This document shows positions 7,734 through 15,805 of a DNA stretch of 23,020 nt, in pieces. The position numbers were made by a program, and so were the translations under genes. The stretch is from the NCBI GenBank assembly GCA_035574175.1, contig DATLZB010000213.1, positions 1 through 23,020 of the forward strand, in the 5' to 3' direction. How positions within the stretch are numbered: position 1 is the first letter of the stretch; every line of letters begins with the position of its first letter. The DNA comes from DATLZB01 sp035574175. GTDB taxonomy: Bacteria > Pseudomonadota > Alphaproteobacteria > Rhizobiales > Hyphomicrobiaceae. The notes under the pieces are model-generated. The model was not told the origin of the DNA and ran no database searches. It saw nothing but the letters and a program-made list of their open reading frames with translations.

Positions 7734-8564
7734 ATGAAGACCATTCTGTTGCCCGTCGAACCAAGCAGCGTCATGGCCTCGGCTTTTGAGACGGCCTATC
7801 TCCTCGCCGGCCGTTTTGGGGCCCGCGTGGACGGCATAGCGCTGCGGCCGAGCGTCATTGACTTCATTGCGCCCGACCCGGTTGTGGTCGTGCTGCCCCA
7901 GCCGCAGTGGAACGAGGAGGAGGCGAGCCGAACGGCGCGCAGTCTGTTTGACGATTTCATCGAACGCCGGCGTGTGGGCCGGAAGGACGAAGGCGAGTTG
8001 GCGCCGACCTTCAACTGGTCCGGCGCGCCTCCCATCGACGATGCCGGCCTCGGCGCGCTGGGGCGCCTCTATGATGCGACCGTGTTGGGCCGGCCCGGAG
8101 TCGGCCGGTCCGAACCCCGCATGACGACGCTGGAGTCGGCGTTATTCGAGAGCGGGCGGCCGATCATCATGGCGCCACCGACACCGCCGACTTCGTTCGG
8201 CACCAACGTGCTCATTCATTGGAATGCCAGTACCGAGACCTCACGAGCGGTTGCCGCTGCCCTGCCGATCCTGAAGAAGGCGGAGCGCGTGACGGTGCTC
8301 ACCGTGGAAGGCGCGCCCATGCAAGGGCCCAAGGCGCGCGAACTGCTGGGTTACCTCGCCGCCCACGGCGTCCGTGCCAACGAGATCACCTCCCGTGCCT
8401 CGAGCCGCCCCGGCGAGGCGATCCTCACGGAGGCCCGCCGCTTGGGCTGCGACCTTTTGGTGAAGGGCGCCTACACCCAGAGCCGCTTGCGCCAGATGAT
8501 CTTCGGCGGCGCCACCAATCATATTCTGCAGTCGGCCGAGCTGCCGGTGTTGTTCGCCCACTGA
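7734..8564 (+). CDS. Universal stress protein, tandem UspA-type domains
   Basis: 276 residues, about the length of two fused UspA domains. Domain 1 (about 1-145) begins MKTILLPVEPSS, the usual first β-strand and Asp-like turn, and is degenerate toward its end. Domain 2 (about 155-276) begins NVLIHWNAS and ends with the Usp fingerprint GAYTQSRLRQMIFGGATNHIL...LPVLFAH. The G-x2-G-x9-G(S/T) nucleotide loop is altered: the second Gly is Thr (GAYT), so ATP binding is uncertain. Usp proteins help survival under starvation, low oxygen or oxidative stress; this subtype has no defined partner. A strong GGAGGG lies about 7 bases before the ATG. The next gene is another, sequence-unrelated Usp, 79 bases downstream. 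Confidence 0.9.
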   Translation: MKTILLPVEPSSVMASAFETAYLLAGRFGARVDGIALRPSVIDFIAPDPVVVVLPQPQWNEEEASRTARSLFDDFIERRRVGRKDEGELAPTFNWSGAPPIDDAGLGALGRLYDATVLGRPGVGRSEPRMTTLESALFESGRPIIMAPPTPPTSFGTNVLIHWNASTETSRAVAAALPILKKAERVTVLTVEGAPMQGPKARELLGYLAAHGVRANEITSRASSRPGEAILTEARRLGCDLLVKGAYTQSRLRQMIFGGATNHILQSAELPVLFAH

Positions 8565-8620
8565 GAGCGCGCGTCCCTGAAGGTTTGCGCCGCAAGAGCA
8601 ACACCTGTTGCCGCTTACCC

Positions 8621-8642
8621 CCTTGCATGGCAGCATGCAAGG
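8621..8642 (+). repeat. Perfect 9-bp inverted repeat at the start of the second usp gene
   Basis: CCTTGCATG (8621-8629) and CATGCAAGG (8634-8642) are perfectly complementary around a GCAG loop and end one base before the ATG at 8644. The 3' arm contains AAGG, the only ribosome-binding-like sequence near that ATG, and an alternative ATG at 8635. Folded, the hairpin would hide both. Confidence 0.75.
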
Positions 8643-8643
8643 C

Positions 8644-9153
8644 ATGTCGGCCACCCGCAAGCGACGCTCCTTTGAGGAGGGCCACGTCCGCAAGCTCCTT
8701 GTCATCGTCGACGAGAGCCCGGAGGTGGAAGCTGCCTTATTCTACAGTGCAAGCCGCATTGCCCACACCAGCGGCACCCTCATCCTCCTCTACGTCATAG
8801 AGCCTCAGGACTTCCAGCACTGGATGGGCGTTAAACAGGTCCAGATCGAGGAAGAGACCAACAAGGCCAAGGCCTTGTTCCGCTTATTCCGCCGCAAGCT
8901 TAACAACGCCGGCTTCGAGAGTGTAGCCACCGAAGAGGTCATCCGCGAGGGCAAGAAGAGCGAGGAGATTGTCAAGCTCATCGAGGAGGACGAGGATGTG
9001 GCGGTGCTGGTGCTTGGCGCGGCCACCGACGCCAAGGGGCCCGGCCCTCTCGTGTCCTCGCTCGCCACCGGCAAGACCGCCGGTACGTTCCCGATTCCGA
9101 TCACCATCGTGCCGGGCGATCTCACGCTCGAGGAGGTAAAGGCGTTGGCCTGA
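8644..9153 (+). CDS. Universal stress protein, single UspA domain
   Basis: 169 residues from the ATG at 8644 (MSATRKRRSFEEGH). This form, with a basic N-terminus then RKLLVIVDESPEVEAALFYSASRIAHTSG, resembles alphaproteobacterial UspA-family proteins. The first β-strand ends in VDES, where an Asp contacts adenine in nucleotide-binding Usps. The C-terminal part (VLGAATDAKGPGPLVSSLATG...PIPITIVPGDLT) keeps the fold, but its glycine loop differs from the classical ATP-binding consensus. The function is stress survival by family only. Start choice is ambiguous: in-frame TTG 8608, TTG 8623, ATG 8635 and ATG 8644 are all available. I prefer 8644 because the family N-terminus begins there. A 9-bp hairpin ends one base upstream. 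It follows another usp gene by 79 bases and precedes nfuA. Confidence 0.85.
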   Translation: MSATRKRRSFEEGHVRKLLVIVDESPEVEAALFYSASRIAHTSGTLILLYVIEPQDFQHWMGVKQVQIEEETNKAKALFRLFRRKLNNAGFESVATEEVIREGKKSEEIVKLIEEDEDVAVLVLGAATDAKGPGPLVSSLATGKTAGTFPIPITIVPGDLTLEEVKALA

Positions 9154-9201
9154 GGAGAAACCTGACTTCGGACCTCGACTTTTGGCTTGCCAGGAACCAT
9201 T

Positions 9202-9218
9202 TATAGAATGGTTCTAAG
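9202..9218 (+). promoter_or_regulatory. Iron control element (Irr box) candidate before nfuA
   Basis: TATAGAATGGTTCTAAG matches the rhizobial iron control element TTTAGAA-N3-TTCTAAA at 12 of 14 defined positions. The core TAGAA-TGG-TTCTA (9204-9216) is a perfect inverted repeat. It sits 50 bases upstream of the nfuA ATG and overlaps TATAGA (9202-9207), which could serve as a −10 box, the geometry expected for repression. A second, overlapping repeat, GAACCATT-TATAG-AATGGTTC (9194-9214), has perfect 8-bp arms. The irr gene itself is not in the window. Confidence 0.6.
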
Positions 9219-9267
9219 TCATGGGCCGAGCGGCCGGCGGCCGCTTCCTGCACAGGAACGAAAAGCC

Positions 9268-9822
9268 ATGTTCATCCAGACCGAAGCGACACCCAACCCG
9301 GCGTCGCTAAAGTTCATCCCCGGCAGGCCGGTATTGGCGGAGGGGACTGCCGACTATCGCAGCAAGGCGGAGGCGGCAGGCTCGCCGCTGGCGCGGCGGC
9401 TGTTCGAGATCGAGGGCGTGGAGGGTGTCTTCCTGGCCACTGATTTCATTTCGGTGACGAAGGGCGCCGCCGAGTGGCAGCACCTGAAACCGGCCATTCT
9501 CGGGGCCATCATGGAGCACTACCTGTCCGGTGCCCCGGCCGTCGAGGGCGACCGCGCCAACGACGCGGCCGGCATCAATTACGATCCCAAGGACGAGGAG
9601 ATCGTTCAGACTATCAAGGAGCTGCTTGAGACGCGGGTGCGGCCGGCCGTTGCCAACGACGGCGGCGACATCACCTTCCAGGGCTACCGCAACGGCATTG
9701 TGTTCCTACACATGCGCGGCGCCTGCGCGGGGTGTCCGAGCTCGACGGCGACCTTGCGCCACGGCATCGAGAATTTGCTCAAGCATTTCTGTCCCGATGT
9801 GCAGGAGGTGCAGGCCGTCTGA
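9268..9822 (+). CDS. nfuA: Fe-S cluster carrier, NfuA/NifU-like
   Basis: 184 residues. The N-terminal Nfu_N domain (about 1-88) starts MFIQTEATPNPASLKFIPG, a near-invariant signature. The C-terminal NifU domain (about 110-180) contains CAGC (C153 and C156) in GACAGCPSST, the two cysteines that bridge a [4Fe-4S] cluster between two subunits. The protein carries newly made clusters to apo-enzymes such as aconitase and radical-SAM proteins in the cytoplasm; MiaB, encoded 3.5 kb downstream, is a plausible client. The ATG has AGGAA about 9 bases upstream. A near-consensus Irr box lies 50-66 bases before the start, suggesting iron-dependent control. It is 30 bases from the nitroreductase gene and probably co-transcribed with it. 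Confidence 0.95.
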   Translation: MFIQTEATPNPASLKFIPGRPVLAEGTADYRSKAEAAGSPLARRLFEIEGVEGVFLATDFISVTKGAAEWQHLKPAILGAIMEHYLSGAPAVEGDRANDAAGINYDPKDEEIVQTIKELLETRVRPAVANDGGDITFQGYRNGIVFLHMRGACAGCPSSTATLRHGIENLLKHFCPDVQEVQAV

Positions 9823-9852
9823 CTCGCATGTTTGGCTGGAGGGGCCGCCGCC

Positions 9853-10446
9853 ATGGCCGAGCGCATCGATGCTGCCGCACTGGCCCAGCTTTTCATTGCC
9901 GCGCGCACCCACAACAAGTGGCTGCCAGCGGACGTACCCGATTCGCTGCTGCGCGAACTGGTCGACCTGATGAAGCTCGGGCCGACCAGCGCCAACTCCT
10001 CTCCGGCGCGCATCGTCTTCGTCAAGTCAGGAGCGGCCAAGAAGCGGCTTGAGCCCTTTCTGTCCGAGGAAAACCGCGAAAAGACCATGGCCGCCCCGGT
10101 GTGTGCCATCATCGGCTACGACCTTGAGTTCTATCGCCACCTGCCGAGGTTGTTCCCACACGACCCCGAGGCGCCAGGCTGGTTTGCCGGCAAGCCGCAG
10201 AAGATCGCTGAGACCGCCTTTCGCAACGGCACTTTGCAGGGTGCCTACTTCATTCTGGCAGCGCGCGCCCTCGGTCTGGATACGGGGCCCATGTCCGGGT
10301 TCGACAATGCCGGCGTCGACCGCGAGTTCTTCGCTGGCACCAGCGTGAAGTCGAACTTCCTCTGCAGCCTTGGCCGTGGCGATCCTTCCGTACTGCGCCC
10401 GCGTCTGCCGCGCTTCTCCTTTGAGGAGATGGCCGAGATCATATGA
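9853..10446 (+). CDS. Nitroreductase-family protein, RutE/HadB type (malonic semialdehyde reductase-like)
   Basis: 197 residues from the ATG at 9853, with GGAGGGG about 8 bases upstream. The RutE-type signatures are present: ARTHNKW (17-23) near the N-terminus, LGPTSANSSPARIVFV (42-57) for FMN binding, and GLDTGPMSGFDNAGVDREFF (141-160). E. coli RutE reduces malonic semialdehyde to 3-hydroxypropionate in pyrimidine degradation, using flavin and NAD(P)H. Many relatives lie outside rut operons and have unknown substrates. Length equals RutE (about 196). No other rut gene is in the window, so the substrate is open. It sits between nfuA and tsaB, close to both (30 and 40 bases), suggesting an operon. 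Confidence 0.87.
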   Translation: MAERIDAAALAQLFIAARTHNKWLPADVPDSLLRELVDLMKLGPTSANSSPARIVFVKSGAAKKRLEPFLSEENREKTMAAPVCAIIGYDLEFYRHLPRLFPHDPEAPGWFAGKPQKIAETAFRNGTLQGAYFILAARALGLDTGPMSGFDNAGVDREFFAGTSVKSNFLCSLGRGDPSVLRPRLPRFSFEEMAEII

Positions 10447-10486
10447 GCAGCGCTTTGCCGCGTGGCAGCGTGCACCCGATCGACCG

Positions 10487-11206
10487 ATGAACGTGCTCGC
10501 TTTCGACACCTGTTTCGGTGCCTGTTCGGCGGCCGTGCTGCGTGGGGCAGGGCCGGGAGCGACGCGCCTGACATGCCGCTTCGAGCTGTGCGAAACCGGC
10601 CATGCTGAGGCCCTGCTGCCGATGATCCGCGCGGTGATGGACGAGTCGGAAACGGCGTTCGCCGACCTCGACCGCATTGCCGTCACCGTCGGGCCCGGCA
10701 CCTTTACTGGCACGCGCACCGCCATTGCGGCCGCCCGCGGCCTGGCCCTTGCGGCGCGGCTGCCCGCCGTCGGCGCATCGAGCCTTGCCGTCATGGCGGC
10801 CGGAGCCGAGCGCCGGCTTGGGGGCGAGGGGCTTAGCGGCAATCTGGCGGTGGCCGTCGATGTCCGCCGCGGCGAGGTGTACGCACAGCTATTTGAACGG
10901 CCGGGTTTGGTGCCGCGTACCGCGCCCCTGCGGCTTACGTATGCGGCGGCCGCCCGGCTCGGCGGAGCCGACTCGTTGTTGCTTGCGGGCTCTGGAGCCG
11001 ACAAGGTTGCGGCCGAGGCGGCAGCGCTTGGAAGACGCGTCGTAGTCCGCCTCACCGACCTTCAGCCCGATGCCGCGGATCTTGCCAGGATGGCGCCTGA
11101 CCTCGAGCTTGGGACCGAGCCTGTCCGCCCGCTCTATCTCCGGGAGCCCGACGTGACGCTGCCTTTCCTCGAGACCACGGCTGTCCAGCCGATAAGAAAT
11201 CGATGA
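10487..11206 (+). CDS. tsaB: tRNA t6A37 biosynthesis protein TsaB
   Basis: 239 residues from the ATG at 10487, chosen because MNVLAFDTCFGACSAAV is the expected first β-strand of the ASKHA fold; no ribosome binding site is evident. The family motif GPGTFTGTR (69-77, usually GPGSFTGLR) is present, followed by the helix TAIAAARGLAL. TsaB forms a heterodimer with TsaD and, with TsaE and TsaC, adds threonylcarbamoyl to A37 of tRNAs reading ANN codons. TsaB lacks the metal site of TsaD and acts as a platform. Its stop overlaps the rimI start by 4 bases (ATGA). The tsaB-rimI-fur order is common in Hyphomicrobiales. tsaD is not in this window. Confidence 0.94.
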   Translation: MNVLAFDTCFGACSAAVLRGAGPGATRLTCRFELCETGHAEALLPMIRAVMDESETAFADLDRIAVTVGPGTFTGTRTAIAAARGLALAARLPAVGASSLAVMAAGAERRLGGEGLSGNLAVAVDVRRGEVYAQLFERPGLVPRTAPLRLTYAAAARLGGADSLLLAGSGADKVAAEAAALGRRVVVRLTDLQPDAADLARMAPDLELGTEPVRPLYLREPDVTLPFLETTAVQPIRNR

Positions 11207-11673
11207 ACAGCGGCCTCACCGGCGTTCGCATTGACGCAGCCCTCCCCGAAAACGCCGGCGAGATCGCCGCCCTCCATGCCCGGCTTTTTGCCGAGCCTTG
11301 GAACGCACAGAGCATCGTCCGGCTGATCGAGCATCCGGCGGCTATGACAACTCTCGCCCGCGGCGAGGTTGCCGGCGCTCTCGTCGGATTTCTTATGGCT
11401 CAAGCCGCTGCCGACGAAGTCGAGATCCTCTCCATCGGCGTAGCACCCGAATGGCAGCGGCGCGGCATTGCTCGGCGGCTGATCGAGGACCTCATGACAA
11501 GGACGGCCGAAAGAGGCGCGCGCTACCTCCACGTCGAGGTCGCCGCCGACAACGATGCGGCCATCGCGCTCTATGTCGCCTTGGGCTTTCAGCCAAACGG
11601 CCGGCGCAACGGTTACTATGTGCGCGGCAACGCTCCACCGGCGGACGCTCTCCTCCTCGTCAAGCCCTTGTAG
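11203..11673 (+). CDS. rimI: Ribosomal-protein-alanine N-acetyltransferase, GNAT family
   Basis: 156 residues with one GNAT domain. Acetyl-CoA-binding motif A is IGVAPEWQRRGIARRL (78-93), with Q85-R-R-G-I-A as the pyrophosphate loop. This is followed by LHVEVAADNDAAIALYVALGFQ, with the N-x-x-A-x-x-x-Y-x-x-x-G-F pattern and a Tyr (124) typical of RimI. RimI acetylates the N-terminal alanine of ribosomal protein S18. Its translational coupling to tsaB is a widespread arrangement and supports this over other GNATs. The C-terminus (GYYVRGNAPPADALLLVKPL) matches the RimI ending, in which a Tyr-Tyr pair precedes a loop and the last strand. Confidence 0.9.
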   Translation: MNSGLTGVRIDAALPENAGEIAALHARLFAEPWNAQSIVRLIEHPAAMTTLARGEVAGALVGFLMAQAAADEVEILSIGVAPEWQRRGIARRLIEDLMTRTAERGARYLHVEVAADNDAAIALYVALGFQPNGRRNGYYVRGNAPPADALLLVKPL

Positions 11674-11690
11674 GGGCGCGCCTGCTGAGG

Positions 11691-11719
11691 TGGACGCTTT
11701 TGCGCGATGGACCTATAAC
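11691..11719 (+). promoter_or_regulatory. Candidate σ70-type promoter of fur/mur
   Basis: TGGACG (11691-11696, 4 of 6 matches to TTGACA) is followed after exactly 17 bases by TATAAC (11714-11719, 5 of 6 matches to TATAAT). It lies in the 81-base gap between rimI and fur and would give a leader of about 28 bases. The downstream gene therefore probably has its own promoter in addition to any readthrough. Confidence 0.45.
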
Positions 11720-11754
11720 GCGGTCGAAGCCCGCGATTTGGATCAAGACCGATC

Positions 11755-12195
11755 ATGCCCGGCCCTGACACCCAGAGGCTGAACCGCATCGAGCAACTGT
11801 GCGCAAAGCACGGACTGCGCATGACCGGCCAGCGGCGCACGATCGCCCGCATTTTGACCGAGGCGCTGGACCACCCCGACGTCGAAGAGGTCCACCGGCG
11901 AGCCAACAAGGTCGACTCAAGGATTTCGCTTTCGACCGTTTACCGCACCCTCAAGCTATTCGCCGACAAGGGCATTCTGGAGCGCCATGAGTTTGGCGCC
12001 GGGCGCGGCCGCTACGAGGAGGCGCCGCGCCATCACCACGATCACCTGATCGACGTCGACAGCGGCCGGGTCATCGAGTTCCGCAACGAGGCGATCGAGC
12101 GCATCCAGGAGCGCGTCGCCCGCGAACTGGGCTTCCGGCTTATCGGCCACAGGCTCGAGCTCTATGGGGTGCCGCTCAAGCGCGGCAAGGACTGA
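11755..12195 (+). CDS. fur: Fur-family metalloregulator (Fur/Mur type)
   Basis: 146 residues. A winged-helix DNA-binding domain (about 15-82) contains GLRMTGQRRTIARIL and ISLSTVYRTLKLF. The dimerisation domain has the histidine cluster HHHDHLIDVDSGRVIEF (93-109), the Fur metal site. The C-terminal CxxC structural zinc site of E. coli Fur is absent; the only Cys is C16. Both traits match rhizobial Mur, a Fur homologue that senses Mn2+ and represses manganese uptake, as well as true alphaproteobacterial Fur. It lacks the haem-regulatory N-terminus and HxH pattern of Irr. The position after rimI and before plsC is conserved in Hyphomicrobiales. Whether it senses Fe or Mn cannot be told from sequence. 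Confidence 0.93.
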   Translation: MPGPDTQRLNRIEQLCAKHGLRMTGQRRTIARILTEALDHPDVEEVHRRANKVDSRISLSTVYRTLKLFADKGILERHEFGAGRGRYEEAPRHHHDHLIDVDSGRVIEFRNEAIERIQERVARELGFRLIGHRLELYGVPLKRGKD

Positions 12196-12215
12196 AACGA
12201 TCTCGGTGCCGAGCC

Positions 12216-13142
12216 ATGGCATTGGCGGACACCATCGAGCAAGGCATCGCCCGGATCGCCGCTTCTCTTCGCGCGATCTGCCTGCTTTCCGGCTTTCTGG
12301 CGCTGACCCTGCCGCTGATGCCGGTGCAGGCCGTGCTCGTCCGTTTTGCGCCTCGTCGTGCCAACGCTTTCGCCCACTGGTACCACAAGCGCGTGTGCCG
12401 CCTGCTCGGCATCCGCCTGCGCATCGAGGGCAGCCTAGCCAAGGATCGGGCCGTGCTGCTCATTGCCAACCACACCTCCTGGCTCGACATCCCGGTCATC
12501 TCCGCCGTCGCGCCGGTGTCGTTCGTAGCCAAGCTCGAGGTTGCCAACTGGCCGTTCGTGTCGTCGCTGGCGCGCCTGCAGCGCACCATTTTCGTGGACC
12601 GCGCGCGGCGCCGGACCGTCGGGGAGACCGCCAGCGAGATGATCAACCGGCTCAACGCCGGCGACACGCTGGTGCTGTTCGCGGAAGGCACATCGAGCGA
12701 CGGCAACCGCGTGCTGCCGTTCAAATCTTCGCTGTTTGCCGCGGCCAAGCCGCCGCGGGGCAGGATGACCGCGGCTCCTGGCACCATCGTGCAGACCCTC
12801 GCCATCGTCTACACCCACCTGCATGGCGTCCCGCTCGGCCGCGCCGACCGTCCGCACGTCGGCTGGTACGGAGACATGGTGATGGGCAGCCATGCCTGGG
12901 AGCTGCTCAAGGCGGGACCGCTCGATGTCGTCGTGCGCTTGGGGCCCGCGGTGCCGCTCGACAGCTTTGCCGACCGCAAGGAGCTGGCACGGCAGACCGA
13001 GCTCGAGCTGCGCCGGAATGTTGTGCAGTTGCTGCGGGGCGAGCCCGCGCCGGTGCCGGTGCTGCCGGGTACGCCCCGACCCGTGAGCGCTGAACCCGTG
13101 AGCGCTGAGAGGACGACCGCCGTGGCCTCGCAAACCTTGTGA
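12216..13142 (+). CDS. plsC: 1-acyl-sn-glycerol-3-phosphate acyltransferase (PlsC family)
   Basis: 308 residues, somewhat longer than E. coli PlsC. An N-terminal hydrophobic helix (about 17-44) anchors it in the inner membrane. The acyltransferase core has motif I NHTSWLD (H86 and D91 of HX4D), a basic motif II around TIFVDRARR (124-132), and motif III FAEGTSSDG (155-163). It transfers an acyl chain to lysophosphatidic acid to make phosphatidic acid in phospholipid synthesis. An alternative is an ornithine-lipid OlsA-type acyltransferase, which shares these motifs. The C-terminal 35 residues are proline/alanine-rich, contain a PVSAE duplication and look disordered. It starts 20 bases after fur. 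Confidence 0.88.
   Translation: MALADTIEQGIARIAASLRAICLLSGFLALTLPLMPVQAVLVRFAPRRANAFAHWYHKRVCRLLGIRLRIEGSLAKDRAVLLIANHTSWLDIPVISAVAPVSFVAKLEVANWPFVSSLARLQRTIFVDRARRRTVGETASEMINRLNAGDTLVLFAEGTSSDGNRVLPFKSSLFAAAKPPRGRMTAAPGTIVQTLAIVYTHLHGVPLGRADRPHVGWYGDMVMGSHAWELLKAGPLDVVVRLGPAVPLDSFADRKELARQTELELRRNVVQLLRGEPAPVPVLPGTPRPVSAEPVSAERTTAVASQTL
13079..13108 (+). repeat. Perfect 15-bp tandem duplication inside plsC
   Basis: The unit ACCCGTGAGCGCTGA occurs twice head to tail (13079-13093 and 13094-13108). Being 15 bases, it keeps the frame and doubles the peptide PVSAE in the low-complexity tail of PlsC. Confidence 0.9.
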
Positions 13143-13166
13143 CCAATTTGTCATGAGCCGTATATT
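13137..13166 (+). promoter_or_regulatory. Candidate promoter of miaB
   Basis: TTGTGA (13137-13142, 4 of 6) and TATATT (13161-13166, 5 of 6) are separated by 18 bases in an AT-richer stretch at the end of plsC. It would give a leader of roughly 110 bases before miaB. The spacer includes TGAC-N6-GTCA (13140-13153), a short inverted repeat of unknown meaning. Confidence 0.4.
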
Positions 13167-13283
13167 CACCTAGGGAACAGAACAGGGTATTCGAAGTTTT
13201 GCATTGCAGCAGCATGTGTTGCCGTGCACCATCCGGGCCGCGACAACCCTGAGCTCGGCAGGTGACCCTGCGTCGAGGACAAC

Positions 13284-14660
13284 TTGAGTTCGAATGCCAT
13301 GACCGCGCCGTGCGAACGGCCCCAAGGCAGGAAGGTGTTCATCAAGACCTTCGGGTGTCAGATGAACGCCTACGACAGTGAGCGCATGGCCGAGGCGCTG
13401 GCGCCGCTGGGTTATGTCGAAACGGCGGCGATGACCGACGCCGACATCATCCTGCTCAACACCTGCCATATTCGTGACAAGGCGGCCGAGAAGGTTTATT
13501 CCGAGCTCGGCCGCGTACGCGAGGCCAAGGCGATCAGGCGGGAGCGCAACCTGGACACGCTGGTGGCGGTGGCGGGTTGCGTCGCCCAGGCCGAAGGCGC
13601 CGAGATCATCGATCGCGCGCCCATCGTCGACCTCGTCATCGGACCGCAAAGCTACCACAGGCTGCCAGAGCTGATCAGCAGCGCGCGCTCCGCACGCCGG
13701 CCGATCGTCGAGACCGAATTTCCCGAGGACAGCAAATTCGCGCACCTGCCGCCGCGCCGAGCAGCGCGGCGCGCCTCAGCCTTCCTGACCGTGCAGGAAG
13801 GCTGCGACAAGTTCTGCACCTTCTGCGTCGTACCCTACACGCGGGGCAGCGAATTCTCCCGCCCCGTCGCCGAGCTCGAGGCCGAAGCCCGCCGCCTCGT
13901 CGAGCAGGGCGTGCGCGAGATCACGCTGCTCGGCCAGAACGTCAACGCCTATCATGGCGAAGGCCCCGGCGGCTCTCCCTGGACGCTCGCCCGCCTCATT
14001 GCGCACCTTGCCGAGATCGATGGCCTGGAGCGCCTGCGCTACACCACCAACCACCCGCGCGACATGAGCGAGGATTTGATCGCGGCCCACCGCGACGTAG
14101 CAAAGCTCATGCCTTACCTCCACCTTGCCCTGCAGTCCGGCGCCGACCGCATCCTCGCCGCCATGAACCGCAAGCACACTGCGGCCGACTATCTCCGGCT
14201 CGTTGAGCGCATCCGCGCCGCGCGCCCGGATATCGCGCTCTCCACCGACATCATCGTTGGTTTCCCGGGTGAGACCGACGCCGAGTTCGAGGCCACCCTG
14301 AGGATCGTTGAGCAGGTCGGCTTCGCCCAGGCCTTTTCGTTCAAGTACAGCCCGCGGCCCGGCACGCCCGCCGCCACCATGACCGGCCAGATACCGCCCG
14401 CCGTTGCCGCCGAGCGGCTTGCCCGCCTGCAGGCCGTGCTCGACGCACATCAGGCCCGTTTCAACAGCGCTTGCATCGGTCGCACGCTCCCCGTGCTGTT
14501 TGAGAAGGAGGGGCGTCATGCGGGCCAGCTGGTCGGCCGCTCCCCCTACCTGCAAGCCGTGCACGCCGCGGCTGACCAGACCATGATCGGTCGCGTGATC
14601 CCGGTCGAAATTGCCGGCGCCGGCCCCAACAGCCTTTCCGGAAGAGTGGTTGGCGCTTGA
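13284..14660 (+). CDS. miaB: tRNA-2-methylthio-N6-dimethylallyladenosine synthase
   Basis: 458 residues from TTG 13284, which has GAGGAC with 3-5 bases spacing; the next in-frame ATG (13299) has no ribosome binding site. The N-terminal methylthiotransferase domain holds one [4Fe-4S] cluster through C25 (TFGCQMNAYDS), C61 (NTCHIR) and C99 (AGCVAQ). The radical-SAM domain has the C-x3-C-x2-C motif at C174, C178 and C181 (GCDKFCTFCVVPYTRG). A TRAM RNA-binding domain is at the C-terminus. MiaB adds a methylthio group to i6A37 of tRNAs reading U-starting codons, using SAM and an auxiliary cluster. VVPYTRG favours MiaB over RimO and MtaB. It has its own candidate promoter and precedes phoH by 123 bases. 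Confidence 0.96.
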   Translation: MSSNAMTAPCERPQGRKVFIKTFGCQMNAYDSERMAEALAPLGYVETAAMTDADIILLNTCHIRDKAAEKVYSELGRVREAKAIRRERNLDTLVAVAGCVAQAEGAEIIDRAPIVDLVIGPQSYHRLPELISSARSARRPIVETEFPEDSKFAHLPPRRAARRASAFLTVQEGCDKFCTFCVVPYTRGSEFSRPVAELEAEARRLVEQGVREITLLGQNVNAYHGEGPGGSPWTLARLIAHLAEIDGLERLRYTTNHPRDMSEDLIAAHRDVAKLMPYLHLALQSGADRILAAMNRKHTAADYLRLVERIRAARPDIALSTDIIVGFPGETDAEFEATLRIVEQVGFAQAFSFKYSPRPGTPAATMTGQIPPAVAAERLARLQAVLDAHQARFNSACIGRTLPVLFEKEGRHAGQLVGRSPYLQAVHAAADQTMIGRVIPVEIAGAGPNSLSGRVVGA

Positions 14661-14783
14661 AATCACACGCAAATTCGCGCCTACTCCCCGCCTGCCGCCG
14701 ACCCCATGCGTCGGAGACGAGGGATGTGCTAGCATTTGCCTGACTGGCGCGAATCGTCGGGCCAGCGGAAGGAGGAGCACTAT

Positions 14784-15800
<1,017 letters not shown>

Positions 15801-15805
15801 GGGCC

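Noticed and set aside
11755..12195. Fur-family gene as Irr
   Set aside because: It lacks the Irr haem-regulatory features and has the HHHDH cluster and C-terminus typical of Fur/Mur, so the Irr-box regulator must be elsewhere.
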